Assembly (NCBI GenBank): GCA_949283785.1
Contig: CASDTR010000026.1
Coordinates: 1-64,000, forward strand
Length of the DNA: 64,000 nt
Direction: 5' to 3'
Source of the DNA: an uncultured Oscillospiraceae bacterium
Lineage (GTDB): Bacteria; Bacillota; Clostridia; Oscillospirales; Acutalibacteraceae
Of the stretch, positions 18,174 to 25,768 are shown one piece after another (the stretch's first letter is position 1; every line of letters begins with the position of its first letter). The translations under genes were made by a program, and so were the position numbers. Under the pieces are notes generated by a model. The model was not told where the DNA came from. It did no database searches and saw only the letters and a program-made list of their open reading frames with translations.

Positions 18174-19304
18174 TTACATTCCCGGGGCGTTGGCCACAAG
18201 GCTTATGACCATACCGCCTGCAATAACGGAAGCGATCTGACCGGAAACGTTTGCGCCGGCAGCGTGCATGAGCAGGAAGTTCTGAGGATCCTCGGCAAGT
18301 CCCATTTTATGAACGACACGGGAGGACATGGGGAACGCCGAAATACCTGCTGCGCCTACCATGGGGTTTATCTTGTTCTTTGTAAAGAGATTAATGATCT
18401 TCGCAAAGACGACTCCGCCCACCGTATCGAATACGAAGGCCACAAGTCCGAGACCCATTATCATAAGGGTCTGAATGTTAAGGAACTGCTGGTACTGCAT
18501 CTTTGTGGAAACGGAAAGACCCAGCAGGATTGTGATGAGGTTTGCCAGCTCGTTCTGAGCGCTCTTTGAAAGGTTATCGAGAACGCCGCACTCACGGATA
18601 AGGTTACCGAACATCAGGAAGCCTACGAGAGCTACCGACTTGGGAGCGATGAGGCCTGCAATGGCTGTAATCATAATGGGGAAAAGAATCTTTGTGGTCT
18701 TTGAAACGCCCTGGGGATTATAGGGCATACGGATAAGGCGTTCCTTTTTGGTTGTGACCAGCTTGATGACAGGAGGCTGGATAATGGGCACAAGGGCCAT
18801 ATAGGAATAAGCGGCGACTATTATCGCGCCGGTATAATTTGACTGGAAGTAGTTTGCTACGAAAATGGACGTGGGACCATCTGCTGCGCCGATAATCGCG
18901 ATGGAAGCGGCGTCCTTGAGCTCAAAGCCCACAAGGGAGGCGAGGCTCAGGGTGAAGAAGATGCCGAACTGAGCGGCGGCGCCGAAGAGCATCATTTTCG
19001 GGTTACTCAGCAGCGGACCGAAATCTATCATTGCGCCTATGCCGATAAACAGGAGCAGGGGGAAGAGCTCGTTTGCGATACCCGCGTTAAAAAGGGTGTC
19101 GATGGGTCCGATTTCAGAGCCCTGCGTAACGGCTCCCGAAAGGGGAAGGTTTACGAGAATTGCGCCGAAGCCCATGGGAAGAAGCAGGGAGGGCTCCATG
19201 TTTTTCTTTATAGCAAGATAAACAAGGAGAGCGCCTATTACCCACATGACTAACATTTGCCAGCGGACTTCGGAAAAGTTTGAAAAAAGTACGGTAATAT
19301 CCAT
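18174..19304 (-). CDS. OadB/GcdB-type beta subunit of Na+-translocating decarboxylases
   Basis: 376 residues from the ATG at 19304; the frame is open to 19442, but that stretch overlaps the riboswitch terminator and is leader RNA. About eleven membrane helices. Family landmarks: IGAADGPTSIFVANYF (equivalent of the Na+-binding Asp region) near residue 155, GLIAPKSVALVGFLMFGNL near 225, and the C-terminal SAFPMSSRVVHKMGL and NFLLMHAAGANVSGQIAS. In the known enzymes this subunit removes CO2 from carboxybiotin and pumps Na+. Here no alpha (carboxyltransferase) or biotin protein is adjacent, and the leader looks manganese-responsive, so ion transport in another context is possible. Confidence 0.88.
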   Translation of the reverse strand: MDITVLFSNFSEVRWQMLVMWVIGALLVYLAIKKNMEPSLLLPMGFGAILVNLPLSGAVTQGSEIGPIDTLFNAGIANELFPLLLFIGIGAMIDFGPLLSNPKMMLFGAAAQFGIFFTLSLASLVGFELKDAASIAIIGAADGPTSIFVANYFQSNYTGAIIVAAYSYMALVPIIQPPVIKLVTTKKERLIRMPYNPQGVSKTTKILFPIMITAIAGLIAPKSVALVGFLMFGNLIRECGVLDNLSKSAQNELANLITILLGLSVSTKMQYQQFLNIQTLMIMGLGLVAFVFDTVGGVVFAKIINLFTKNKINPMVGAAGISAFPMSSRVVHKMGLAEDPQNFLLMHAAGANVSGQIASVIAGGMVISLVANAPGM

Positions 19305-19351
19305 TTTTTCAAAATCACGTCCTTTACTTGAATTTTTCGGAAAAGGGCTGC

Positions 19352-19484
19352 AAAAAGAAAAAAGACTTTCACCATGCAGCTTGCATAATGAAAAGTCTTG
19401 CTCTTTTAAAGTATGTGCGGGCAAAGAGCCGTAATGACGCATTCATACTACGGATAAACCGCAAGCTACTCCCTCTTCAACAAC
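19352..19484 (-). ncRNA. yybP-ykoY (manganese) riboswitch candidate with terminator
   Basis: Reading the reverse strand from the predicted transcript start near 19484: GAAGAG (19478-19473) is followed at once by GGAGTAGC, and later AGCAAGA is followed by CTTTTC (19395-19390). GAAGAG pairs with CTTTTC to form P1, with the GGAGTAGC and AGCAAGA strands facing each other, which is the yybP-ykoY arrangement as I remember it. Inside, TGCGG pairs with CCGCA around a hairpin CCGTA..ATGA / TCAT-TACGG. The CTTTTC strand is also part of a competing terminator, AAGACTTT / AAAGTCTT (19399-19362) followed by a T-rich tract. Mn2+ binding should therefore favour read-through (an ON switch). Assigned from memory of the consensus, not by covariance search. 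Confidence 0.75.
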
Positions 19485-19490
19485 AAGTTT

Positions 19491-19519
19491 ATTATATACG
19501 ATGAAATCTGATTTTCCAA
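19491..19519 (-). promoter_or_regulatory. Promoter of the riboswitch-oadB-oadG transcript
   Basis: On the reverse strand TTGGAA (19519-19514), 17-base spacer, perfect TATAAT (19496-19491). Transcription would begin near 19484, a few bases before the riboswitch P1 stem. Confidence 0.7.
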
Positions 19520-19742
19520 TAGTTTTTTAATAATTTCTTAAATATCTTAAGTAATTATCTTGCTCTTTTACCGAGGAATGTGGAAAACTTTTTGTTTTAG
19601 GTGTAAAATAATCAAGAGGAAAACGGAAAGGTGCATTTTGCGAAAAAAGACATGATAGAAGAATTTCATTATTGTAGTCATTTGCAACAGGTATAATGGA
19701 TATGGAGAAATATACAAATTAGAATTCAGCGAGGTGTTTTGT

Positions 19743-20177
19743 GTGGAAATTAAAAAAATAGATGAGACGCAATTTGATTTAGCTATTGACCTTATTTGGT
19801 CAACATTTCTGCAATTTGAAGCTCCCGATTATTCAGAGGAAGGTATTCAGTCATTCAAAGATTTTATAGATAATAAAGAAATAATTAAAACTTTAGAATT
19901 TTGGGGTGCATACGATAATAAAGAGTTAAAAGGCGTTATTGCTGCAAATAATAACCGAAAACATATTTGCTGTTTCTTCGTTAAAGCCCAGTACCATAGA
20001 CAAGGTATTGGCAGAAAACTTTGGGAATATCTTCGTGAAAATAGTCAAAGTAAAGCCATTACTGTTAATTCTTCTCCGTATGCAGTTCCTGTCTATCATA
20101 AGTTTGGCTTTGTGGATTTGAACATTGAACAAATATCTGATGGTATAAGATACACACCCATGAAATATGAACGTTGA
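19743..20177 (+). CDS. GNAT family N-acetyltransferase (AT-rich)
   Basis: 144 residues. Start chosen at GTG 19743, six bases after GAGGTG; an in-frame GTG at 19734 overlaps that site. The acetyl-CoA-binding loop reads FVKAQYHRQGIGRKLW (near residue 80), preceded by the strand KHICCFFVK, and NSSPYAVPVYHKFGFVD is the usual C-terminal GNAT helix-strand. Substrate unknown. The gene is clearly more AT-rich than its neighbours and uses codons such as ATA, AAA and TTA heavily, which suggests recent acquisition. Single gene with no partner. Confidence 0.85.
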   Translation: MEIKKIDETQFDLAIDLIWSTFLQFEAPDYSEEGIQSFKDFIDNKEIIKTLEFWGAYDNKELKGVIAANNNRKHICCFFVKAQYHRQGIGRKLWEYLRENSQSKAITVNSSPYAVPVYHKFGFVDLNIEQISDGIRYTPMKYER

Positions 20178-20321
20178 ATTCTTGTTTTGCTAATTTAAAG
20201 TGGTTTGTCTATACGATTGACCGTTTGATGAATAGTTCTTAAATACTGTATTTGTGTGGATAATCGGATTTTCAATATCAAATGTAATAAAAAGTTATAA
20301 AGGTTCGGAGGAATAAAACAG

Positions 20322-21056
20322 ATGGAAAAGACAGCCCTTATTACGGGCGGCTCAAGGGGAATAGGCAGAAGCATGGTTTTGGCCTTTGCCCAAAAGGGAT
20401 ATAACGTTGTTTTCTGTTATGAGAAAAATGAAAACGCTGCTGCCGAAACTGAAAAAGAAGCGAGAGATCTCGGAGCCGAGGTATATGCTTTCAGGGCAGA
20501 CGTTTCGAAAAGCGAAGAGGCGGAAAAACTTTTTGATTTCGCTGAGGAAAAGTTTGCGGGAGCGGACATTCTCGTATGCAACGCGGGAATCGGCAGGCAG
20601 AAGCTTTTTACGGATATAACCGATGAGGATTTTGACCGCATGATAGGGGTAAATCTCAAGGGCGTATTTTACTGCTGCCGAAAGGCCCTGCCGTATATGA
20701 TAAATAAAAAGTGGGGGCGGATAATAAACATTACCTCCATGTGGGGGGAGACGGGCGGCTCCTGCGAGGTGGATTACTCCGCCGCAAAGGCGGGGGTCAT
20801 AGGTCTTACAAAGGCCCTTGCCAAGGAGGTGGGCCCCAGCGGCATAACGGTCAACGCCGTTTCACCGGGCGTAATAGATACGGATATGAACGCGGCTTTT
20901 ACCGAGGAGGATATGGCCGCCCTCGCAGATGAAACGCCCCTTTGCAGAATCGGCAGACCCGAGGAGGTAGCCGCCGCCGCGGTGTTTCTTGCAGGGGAGG
21001 AGGCCTCCTTCATAACGGGACAGGTCCTGGGGGTAAACGGCGGTATCGTGATTTAA
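20322..21056 (+). CDS. Short-chain dehydrogenase/reductase (FabG-like)
   Basis: 244 residues, classical SDR. NAD(P)-binding TGGSRGIG (7-14), NAG motif in VCNAGIGRQKLF (near 87), catalytic Ser in NITSMWG, and YSAAKAG with catalytic Tyr and Lys (near 152 and 156). The C-terminal end ITGQVLGVNGGIVI is typical of 3-oxoacyl-ACP reductases, but many SDRs of other specificity share it and no fatty-acid genes are adjacent. Ser-Arg after TGG suggests NADPH preference. GGAGG precedes the ATG. A hairpin follows. Confidence 0.88.
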   Translation: MEKTALITGGSRGIGRSMVLAFAQKGYNVVFCYEKNENAAAETEKEARDLGAEVYAFRADVSKSEEAEKLFDFAEEKFAGADILVCNAGIGRQKLFTDITDEDFDRMIGVNLKGVFYCCRKALPYMINKKWGRIINITSMWGETGGSCEVDYSAAKAGVIGLTKALAKEVGPSGITVNAVSPGVIDTDMNAAFTEEDMAALADETPLCRIGRPEEVAAAAVFLAGEEASFITGQVLGVNGGIVI

Positions 21057-21111
21057 GAAGCGCCGATGCCTTCGGGCTGATAAGTGATATTTTCCCCCGA
21101 AAAATACGAAT

Positions 21112-21134
21112 GCCGGAAGGAGAATCCTTCCGGC
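21112..21134. terminator. Hairpin between the reductase gene and rpsT
   Basis: GCCGGAAGGA / TCCTTCCGGC, ten perfect base pairs. T-runs are weak on both sides. A 16-base palindrome AAACCTTTAAAGGTTT follows at about 21149-21164, just beyond the end of rpsT. Confidence 0.55.
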
Positions 21135-21186
21135 TGTTCATATAGCTAAAACCTTTAAAGGTTTGCTTTCCGCATTAATTTGTCGC

Positions 21187-21450
21187 TTACGCCTTTGCAC
21201 CGTTAAGCTTGCAAACAAGGGCGGACTTTTTGTGCGCAGCGTTCTTCTTGTGGATAAGTCCCTTTGCGGCGGCCTGGTCAATTCTCTTGACTGCAACCTT
21301 AACTGCAACGTCCTTATCGGCAGCGTTAGCCTCGATAGCTGCATTTGCCTTCTTGATGACCGTTTTAAGCTCAGACTTTCTTGCCTTGTTGTTGGCGGCC
21401 TTTGTCTGAGAAACGAGAACACGCTTTTTAGCAGATTTAATATTTGGCAT
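21187..21450 (-). CDS. rpsT: 30S ribosomal protein S20
   Basis: 87 residues from the ATG at 21450, preceded by GAAGGAGGTGTG; the open frame to 21516 is not used. The N-terminus MPNIKSAKKRVL and the Lys/Ala-rich helical body with KGLIHKKNAAHKKSAL at the end are diagnostic of S20, which binds 16S rRNA in the small subunit body. Transcribed away from rpmH. S20 is not normally the direct neighbour of rpmH in Firmicutes; see findings. Confidence 0.96.
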   Translation of the reverse strand: MPNIKSAKKRVLVSQTKAANNKARKSELKTVIKKANAAIEANAADKDVAVKVAVKRIDQAAAKGLIHKKNAAHKKSALVCKLNGAKA

Positions 21451-21599
21451 AGTGTCACACCTCCTTCGGCTTCTCATACAGGTTATTATAATATCACAAA
21501 GCAAAAGGCAATGCAAGTTTTTTTCTAAAAAACCTTGACGGTATTTGAAGAAAAAATTTAAAAAACCTTATTTCGTCCCTTTGAATATATAAAATTTAG

Positions 21600-21629
21600 T
21601 TGACATTATTGCTCCCTGTGTTATATAAT
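21600..21629 (+). promoter_or_regulatory. Promoter of the rpmH-rnpA-yidD-yidC-jag operon
   Basis: TTGACA (21600-21605) and TATAAT (21624-21629) with 18-base spacing. The leader of about 110 bases holds a GCTTAG-aaa-CTAAGC stem near 21688 and a strong AAAAGGAGGT ribosome site. Confidence 0.8.
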
Positions 21630-21747
21630 GAATCTCTGCAAGACTGTTTTTTAACGGTCGTGTATTTTAAATGTCAGTAAGAGGCGGCTTAGAAACTAAG
21701 CGGACAAGCCTTTTTGCTTATCACCCTCAAAAAAGGAGGTCAGAAAG

Positions 21748-21882
21748 ATGAAGAGAACTTACCAGCCTAAGAAGCGTCACAGAAAGATGGAGCACGGATT
21801 CCGCAAGAGAATGGCCGACAGAAACGGACGCAAGGTACTTTCACGCCGCAGGGCAAAGGGCAGAAAGCAGCTCACATACTGA
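21748..21882 (+). CDS. rpmH: 50S ribosomal protein L34
   Basis: 44 residues, [20 protein letters not shown] at the N-terminus and a C-terminal run of Arg/Lys ending RKQLTY. This is the full-length L34 that sits in the large subunit near the exit tunnel. AAGGAGGT lies ten bases before the ATG. First gene of the conserved rpmH-rnpA-yidD-yidC-jag set. Confidence 0.97.
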   Translation: MKRTYQPKKRHRKMEHGFRKRMADRNGRKVLSRRRAKGRKQLTY

Positions 21883-21937
21883 TTTTGCCTATTTTAATCC
21901 GGAGGGCGCAAAGTCCTTTCGGCCTAGGCATACCGCC

Positions 21938-21963
21938 CCTTTATATATACAATAATATATAAA
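21938..21963. repeat. AT-rich hairpin between rpmH and rnpA
   Basis: CTTTATATAT and ATATATAAAG form a near-perfect ten-base stem. The position suggests an mRNA processing or attenuation element separating L34 from the lowly expressed RnpA. Confidence 0.45.
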
Positions 21964-22020
21964 GGAGTTCGGCTGCGAGGCTCGGAAGAGATAAACGTTT
22001 TCCGTGAGCGGTGATCTGAA

Positions 22021-22371
22021 TTGTCTGAAGCAGTTAAAACAGTTGTTTTAAACACGAATAGTGATTTTCGCCGCGCCTACTGGCGCGGAAAATCGTACAA
22101 ACATCCTGCACTGGTTACTTATGTAAACAGAAACCGTGCGGGAATTTGTCGTATAGGAATAACTGCGGGTAAAAAGATAGGCAATGCAGTACACCGAAAC
22201 CGTGCGAAAAGAGTAATAAGGGCAGCTTTTGCCCGATGCAAACCACAGCTCATTCCCGGAACCGGCTGCGATATAGTTTTTGTTGCACGGACAAAAACCA
22301 CCTACTCCAACTCCAACGATATATACGCGGTCATGAGTGAGCATCTCAAATCGGCAGGGATTATGAAATAA
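22021..22371 (+). CDS. rnpA: Ribonuclease P protein component
   Basis: 116 residues from a TTG start at 22021; no ATG lies upstream in frame, and the ribosome site is weak. The family core is present: [16 protein letters not shown] (13-28), then [22 protein letters not shown] (47-68), the RNR motif that contacts P RNA and the tRNA leader. Matures tRNA 5' ends together with the P RNA, which is not in this window. Its stop overlaps the start of yidD (TAATG). A 137-base gap from rpmH holds a perfect CTTTATATAT / ATATATAAAG hairpin. Confidence 0.94.
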   Translation: MSEAVKTVVLNTNSDFRRAYWRGKSYKHPALVTYVNRNRAGICRIGITAGKKIGNAVHRNRAKRVIRAAFARCKPQLIPGTGCDIVFVARTKTTYSNSNDIYAVMSEHLKSAGIMK

Positions 22372-22589
22372 TGAAAAAAACAGCGCTAAAAATGATTCGG
22401 TTTTATCAGCGTCGGATTTCGCCTCTGTTTCCCGCACGCTGTCGATTTTATCCCACCTGCTCGGCTTACGCCTATGAGGCCATAGAGAGGTTCGGCTTTC
22501 TCAAGGGCGGAGCTTTGGCGGCGTGGCGTATTTTGCGCTGCAACCCCTTTTGTCCGGGAGGATATGACCCTGTCCCACCCAAGAAATAA
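22371..22589 (+). CDS. yidD: Membrane protein insertion efficiency factor YidD
   Basis: 72 residues with the invariant pattern [20 protein letters not shown] and a C-terminal [12 protein letters not shown]. YidD is a small amphipathic, membrane-associated protein that assists YidC-dependent insertion. It overlaps the rnpA stop and precedes yidC by 17 bases with GGAGG between, the standard order. Confidence 0.95.
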   Translation: MKKTALKMIRFYQRRISPLFPARCRFYPTCSAYAYEAIERFGFLKGGALAAWRILRCNPFCPGGYDPVPPKK

Positions 22590-22606
22590 CAATACGGAGG
22601 AAACAA

Positions 22607-23533
22607 ATGGATTATTTTTACGCTCCATTCGGTTGGATACTTTCCTGGTGCTACGACATCGTAGGCAATTACGGGTGGTCTCTTGTACTGTTCACGGTGC
22701 TTACCAGGCTTATTCTGCTTCCTCTTTCCATAAGCCAGCAGAAGGGCATGGCAAAGCAGACACGTCTCCAGCCTAAAATCAAAAAAATTCAGCAGAGATA
22801 CGCGGGAAACCAGCAGAAGATAAATGAGGAAATGAATGCCCTCTATCAGCGTGAGGGAGCGAATCCCTTAGGCGCAGGCTGCCTGCCTCTCGCTATTCAG
22901 CTTCCCATTATGATGGGTCTTTACGGCGTTATCTATCGTCCTCTGAGCTTCGTTCTGCGCCTGCCGAAGGAAACTGTTGAGGTTCTCACAACTGCAGTGC
23001 AGAAGATAACGGACGAAGCTACGGGCAGAGCGGCAAGCGCAATCGAGCTTTCCGTCATCAATCATGCAAATGAAGTTATTGCAAGCCTTCCGAATCTCGG
23101 CGCAGATGTTGCCGACAAGCTTCAGAATTTCGACTTTACCTTTTTGGGAGTAAACATGGCTGAGACTCCTGATTTTAAGGTGTTCAACCTTCTTTGGCTC
23201 ATCCCCGTGCTTTCGGGCGTGACATCCCTTATGACCAGCGCCCTGAGTTACTTCCGCCAGAGAAAGACAAACCCCGAAATGGCGAAAAACCCCACTATGG
23301 GCTGCATGTCCTTCGGTATGCCGTTGTTTTCCGTTTATATCGCGTTCCAGTTCCCTGCCGGTATCGGTATTTACTGGACCATGTCCAACCTCTTTATGTT
23401 CTTCCAAACTCTCGTCATAGGACATACTCACAGTCCCCAGAAGGTTATGGCAAAGCTTATGGTTGAGGAGACCATCGAGCATCGCTCCATGGAAAACAAC
23501 CTTAAGCTTGTTGCGGGAAAAAGAGAGGACTGA
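22607..23533 (+). CDS. yidC: YidC/Oxa1 family membrane protein insertase
   Basis: 308 residues, five predicted membrane helices. NYGWSLVLFTVLTRLILLPLS near residue 25 and the positively charged cytoplasmic helical hairpin QQKGMAKQTRLQPKIKKIQ match YidC; the groove arginine is plausibly the Arg in TRLILLP. GCLPLAIQLPIMMGLYGVIY follows and the last helices contain AFQFPAGIGIYWTMSN. No lipobox is visible, unlike many Firmicute YidC/SpoIIIJ proteins, so it may insert with an uncleaved first helix. Fourth gene of the rpmH operon. Confidence 0.95.
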   Translation: MDYFYAPFGWILSWCYDIVGNYGWSLVLFTVLTRLILLPLSISQQKGMAKQTRLQPKIKKIQQRYAGNQQKINEEMNALYQREGANPLGAGCLPLAIQLPIMMGLYGVIYRPLSFVLRLPKETVEVLTTAVQKITDEATGRAASAIELSVINHANEVIASLPNLGADVADKLQNFDFTFLGVNMAETPDFKVFNLLWLIPVLSGVTSLMTSALSYFRQRKTNPEMAKNPTMGCMSFGMPLFSVYIAFQFPAGIGIYWTMSNLFMFFQTLVIGHTHSPQKVMAKLMVEETIEHRSMENNLKLVAGKRED

Positions 23534-23562
23534 TTACCTAAAAATGCAGGTGGTGAAAATAA

Positions 23563-24540
23563 ATGATTAAAGAAGTGATTGCCAAGGGCTCAACCCTTGA
23601 GGCAGCCCGCCAGGCTGCCGTTTCGGAGCTTAATGCGCCCGAAAGCGTTGAGGTCAAAATAGAGGTGCTCGCCGTTGCAGGCAGAAAAACTCTGGGCATT
23701 TTCGGAGGAAAGGCGAAGGTAAGAGCTTATTATGAGCTGCCTGACGCCCCCGCCGCCGCTCTCAAGGCGGAGACCGAAGAAAAGGCGTCCGCAAAAAAAG
23801 AGGAGAAGGCTCAGCCTAAGCACGAGGAGAAAAAAACTCCCGCCAAGGCAGAGAAAGCGGAGCCCCGGGAAGAGATCATCGAGTTCAAGGATAAAAAGAC
23901 AACGGATTATCTTCTCGATATCCTCTCAGGTCTCGGCATAAAAGACGCTGAGATCACCGCTAAGAAGTCAAACGGAGGCATTGTCTTCGACATTGACTGC
24001 GGAGAGAATTACGGAGTTATAATCGGCAGAAGAGGCGAGACCCTCGACGCCATACAGTACCTTGTAAGCCTTGTTGCAAACCGCAACGAGGGAGAGTACA
24101 CAAGAGTTTCACTTAATGTGGGCAACTATCGCCAGAAGAGAGAGGAGACACTCCGCTCTCTTGCCAAGAGAAATGCCGCAAGAGTGTTGAAGAACGGCAG
24201 AAACGTCGTTCTCGAGCCCATGAACCCCTATGAGCGCAGGATCATACATACTGCCGTTCAGGAGGTTGAGGGCGTTGTCTCCCACTCCATAGGCAGCGAC
24301 GGAGACCGCAGAGTTGTAATCACCCTTGCCGAGGGAGTCAAGCCTACGGGCGGTTCAAACGGCAGAGGCTACGGCTCAAGAGGAGGCAGAGGCGGATACG
24401 ACCGCAAGGGCGGTTCGAGAAGAGGCGGCGAGCGCCGTCAGTCCCAGCCTCAGGCTCCCGTTGCGGACAGAGCTCCCAGAAGCGACGTTGAAGGAGCTTT
24501 CCGTTACGGAAAAATCGAAGTGAACAAGGATAAGGAATAA
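23563..24540 (+). CDS. khpB: RNA-binding protein KhpB (Jag/EloR) with RGG-like tail
   Basis: 325 residues. Jag-N domain (1-50, with ending VLAVAGRKTLGIFGGKAKV), an Ala/Lys/Glu-rich linker (60-108), KH-II domain (about 112-190, GVIIGRRGETLDAIQYL) and R3H domain (about 190-255, MNPYERRIIHTAVQ). KhpB binds RNA with KhpA and affects cell elongation and division in Firmicutes. The last 65 residues are Gly/Arg-rich (GRGYGSRGGRGGYDRKGG), an extension not present in the standard proteins I know. The start could be the GTG upstream, but the ATG has GGTGG nearby. Last gene of the operon. Confidence 0.93.
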   Translation: MIKEVIAKGSTLEAARQAAVSELNAPESVEVKIEVLAVAGRKTLGIFGGKAKVRAYYELPDAPAAALKAETEEKASAKKEEKAQPKHEEKKTPAKAEKAEPREEIIEFKDKKTTDYLLDILSGLGIKDAEITAKKSNGGIVFDIDCGENYGVIIGRRGETLDAIQYLVSLVANRNEGEYTRVSLNVGNYRQKREETLRSLAKRNAARVLKNGRNVVLEPMNPYERRIIHTAVQEVEGVVSHSIGSDGDRRVVITLAEGVKPTGGSNGRGYGSRGGRGGYDRKGGSRRGGERRQSQPQAPVADRAPRSDVEGAFRYGKIEVNKDKE

Positions 24541-24575
24541 GCACTGCGGTGTTTATGATTATTCAGCGGTAAATC

Positions 24576-24605
24576 AAAGGACGGGAACGCGAGTTCCCGT
24601 CCTTT
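24576..24605. terminator. Bidirectional terminator
   Basis: Perfect 13-base stem AAAGGACGGGAAC / GTTCCCGTCCTTT with a GCGA loop; the forward flank has ATGCTTTTT and the reverse flank TGATTTACC. It lies between khpB and the convergent GH43-like gene. Confidence 0.85.
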
Positions 24606-24618
24606 ATGCTTTTTATCT

Positions 24619-25473
24619 TTACTTTCTTATTGCAATGGAGTCTCCCGTATCAATGAGCTCTTTTATTACGGGCCTTTCAAGAAGGCTTATGTTGGGCGCG
24701 TGATAGGTTATCATCAGCCTTTCACCGTCCCTGAAAATCATGCAGTGGCCTCCGTCCTGGGTGAACAGGGGGTCGAGATGTGTGAAATGTCCGTCGATAT
24801 TGTCGTTGTCGGACCGGGCCAGCGCTATGGCGTATTTATTGTTTATGTGGGTGGACCAGAGCATTAAAAGTTTTCCCGAGGAGGTTCTGTACATAAAGGG
24901 ACCGTCGGTGATATAATGACGTTTTTCAACAATTTCAGTGACCCATGAGGGGGAGGTGGCGGAAAAAATAAGGGTAGGTTCGCTTATCGCCCTTTTCAAA
25001 TCCTCGCTCAGCTTCAGGTAACAGATTGTGCCGTCAATGATCTGGGTGTGCTCATGGCAGAAAACCAAATAGGGCGTACCGTCCTTATCCGTGTACAAAG
25101 TGCCGTCGAGGCACTCCCATTCAAAGGGTGTGACGGCCTTTTCCGAATGTATCGAAAAGGGACCCTCGGGAGAGTCGGATTTTAAAATATACACGCCTCT
25201 CAGACCGTTTTCCTTCGTGAAGGTGGCGAACATATAGTAAGCGTCTTTATATTTATGTACCTCGGGAGCCCAGTTGACGCCGCCGTTAAGTCCGAACTTT
25301 TCGGAGTCGAAGCAGGTCTTGCCTCTGCTCCATTCCGTGAGGTCTGAGGATGTGTAGACGTCAAATCCTCCTGTTTGGCTGCCAAATCTTTTTGCTCTGG
25401 TTCCGTACATATAATATACTTCGTCTTTTTTCAATATGAAAGGATCTCTTATGTTTATACGGGACAATTTCAT
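24619..25473 (-). CDS. GH43-like five-bladed beta-propeller glycosidase
   Basis: 284 residues. The start INIRDPFIL carries the catalytic-base Asp of clan GH-F, VNWAPEVHKYKDAYYMFATF is the next blade, and LDGTLYTDKDGTPYLVF supplies the pKa-modulating Asp. The acid position, usually Glu-Gly-Pro, reads ITDGPFMYRTSSGKLLMLWS, i.e. Asp instead of Glu; this may be subfamily-specific. No signal peptide, so the enzyme is cytoplasmic and probably acts on imported arabino- or xylo-oligosaccharides. The divergent transporter-GH2 operon is a likely functional neighbour. Confidence 0.82.
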   Translation of the reverse strand: MKLSRINIRDPFILKKDEVYYMYGTRAKRFGSQTGGFDVYTSSDLTEWSRGKTCFDSEKFGLNGGVNWAPEVHKYKDAYYMFATFTKENGLRGVYILKSDSPEGPFSIHSEKAVTPFEWECLDGTLYTDKDGTPYLVFCHEHTQIIDGTICYLKLSEDLKRAISEPTLIFSATSPSWVTEIVEKRHYITDGPFMYRTSSGKLLMLWSTHINNKYAIALARSDNDNIDGHFTHLDPLFTQDGGHCMIFRDGERLMITYHAPNISLLERPVIKELIDTGDSIAIRK

Positions 25474-25628
25474 AAAGCATTTCCCCTTTGTAATATAATT
25501 AATTGCTTTTTGTATGGTATATTAAATTCCCTTAAAAGTCAATATATATAAAAGGCGTTTGAAAAAATGAGAGAAAATGTACTAAAATTTTCGGAAATAT
25601 TTCTATCCGTATTCCCGATGAAGCAATA

Positions 25629-25657
25629 TTGACATATTTCATTCTTAATTATACAAT
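25629..25657 (+). promoter_or_regulatory. Promoter for the sugar symporter-GH2 operon
   Basis: TTGACA (25629-25634), 17-base spacer, TACAAT (25652-25657). A leader of about 105 bases contains a short GC-rich imperfect hairpin near 25680-25715. The rest of 25474-25768 shows no gene. Confidence 0.65.
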
Positions 25658-25768
25658 AAATATATTGTTTTTGCTCATTCGCCTGTGCGGATTTAAAAAG
25701 TCCGAGGCGGTGCGCCGAAACCGAAAGCGGCAAATTCCCCGATATTTTATTTGAAAGGAATTATACTT

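Noticed and set aside
17922..19304. Complete oxaloacetate or methylmalonyl-CoA decarboxylase operon
   Set aside because: Only beta- and gamma-like subunits are present; neither alpha nor a biotin carrier is found in the window.
19352..19484. T-box or other amino-acid leader before the OadB-like gene
   Set aside because: No T-box antiterminator wording (TGGNACCGCG) is present, whereas the GGAGTAGC and AGCAAGA strands around P1 fit a manganese riboswitch.
21187..22020. Replication origin next to rpmH
   Set aside because: No dnaA gene and no cluster of TTATCCACA-type boxes is visible in the gap.
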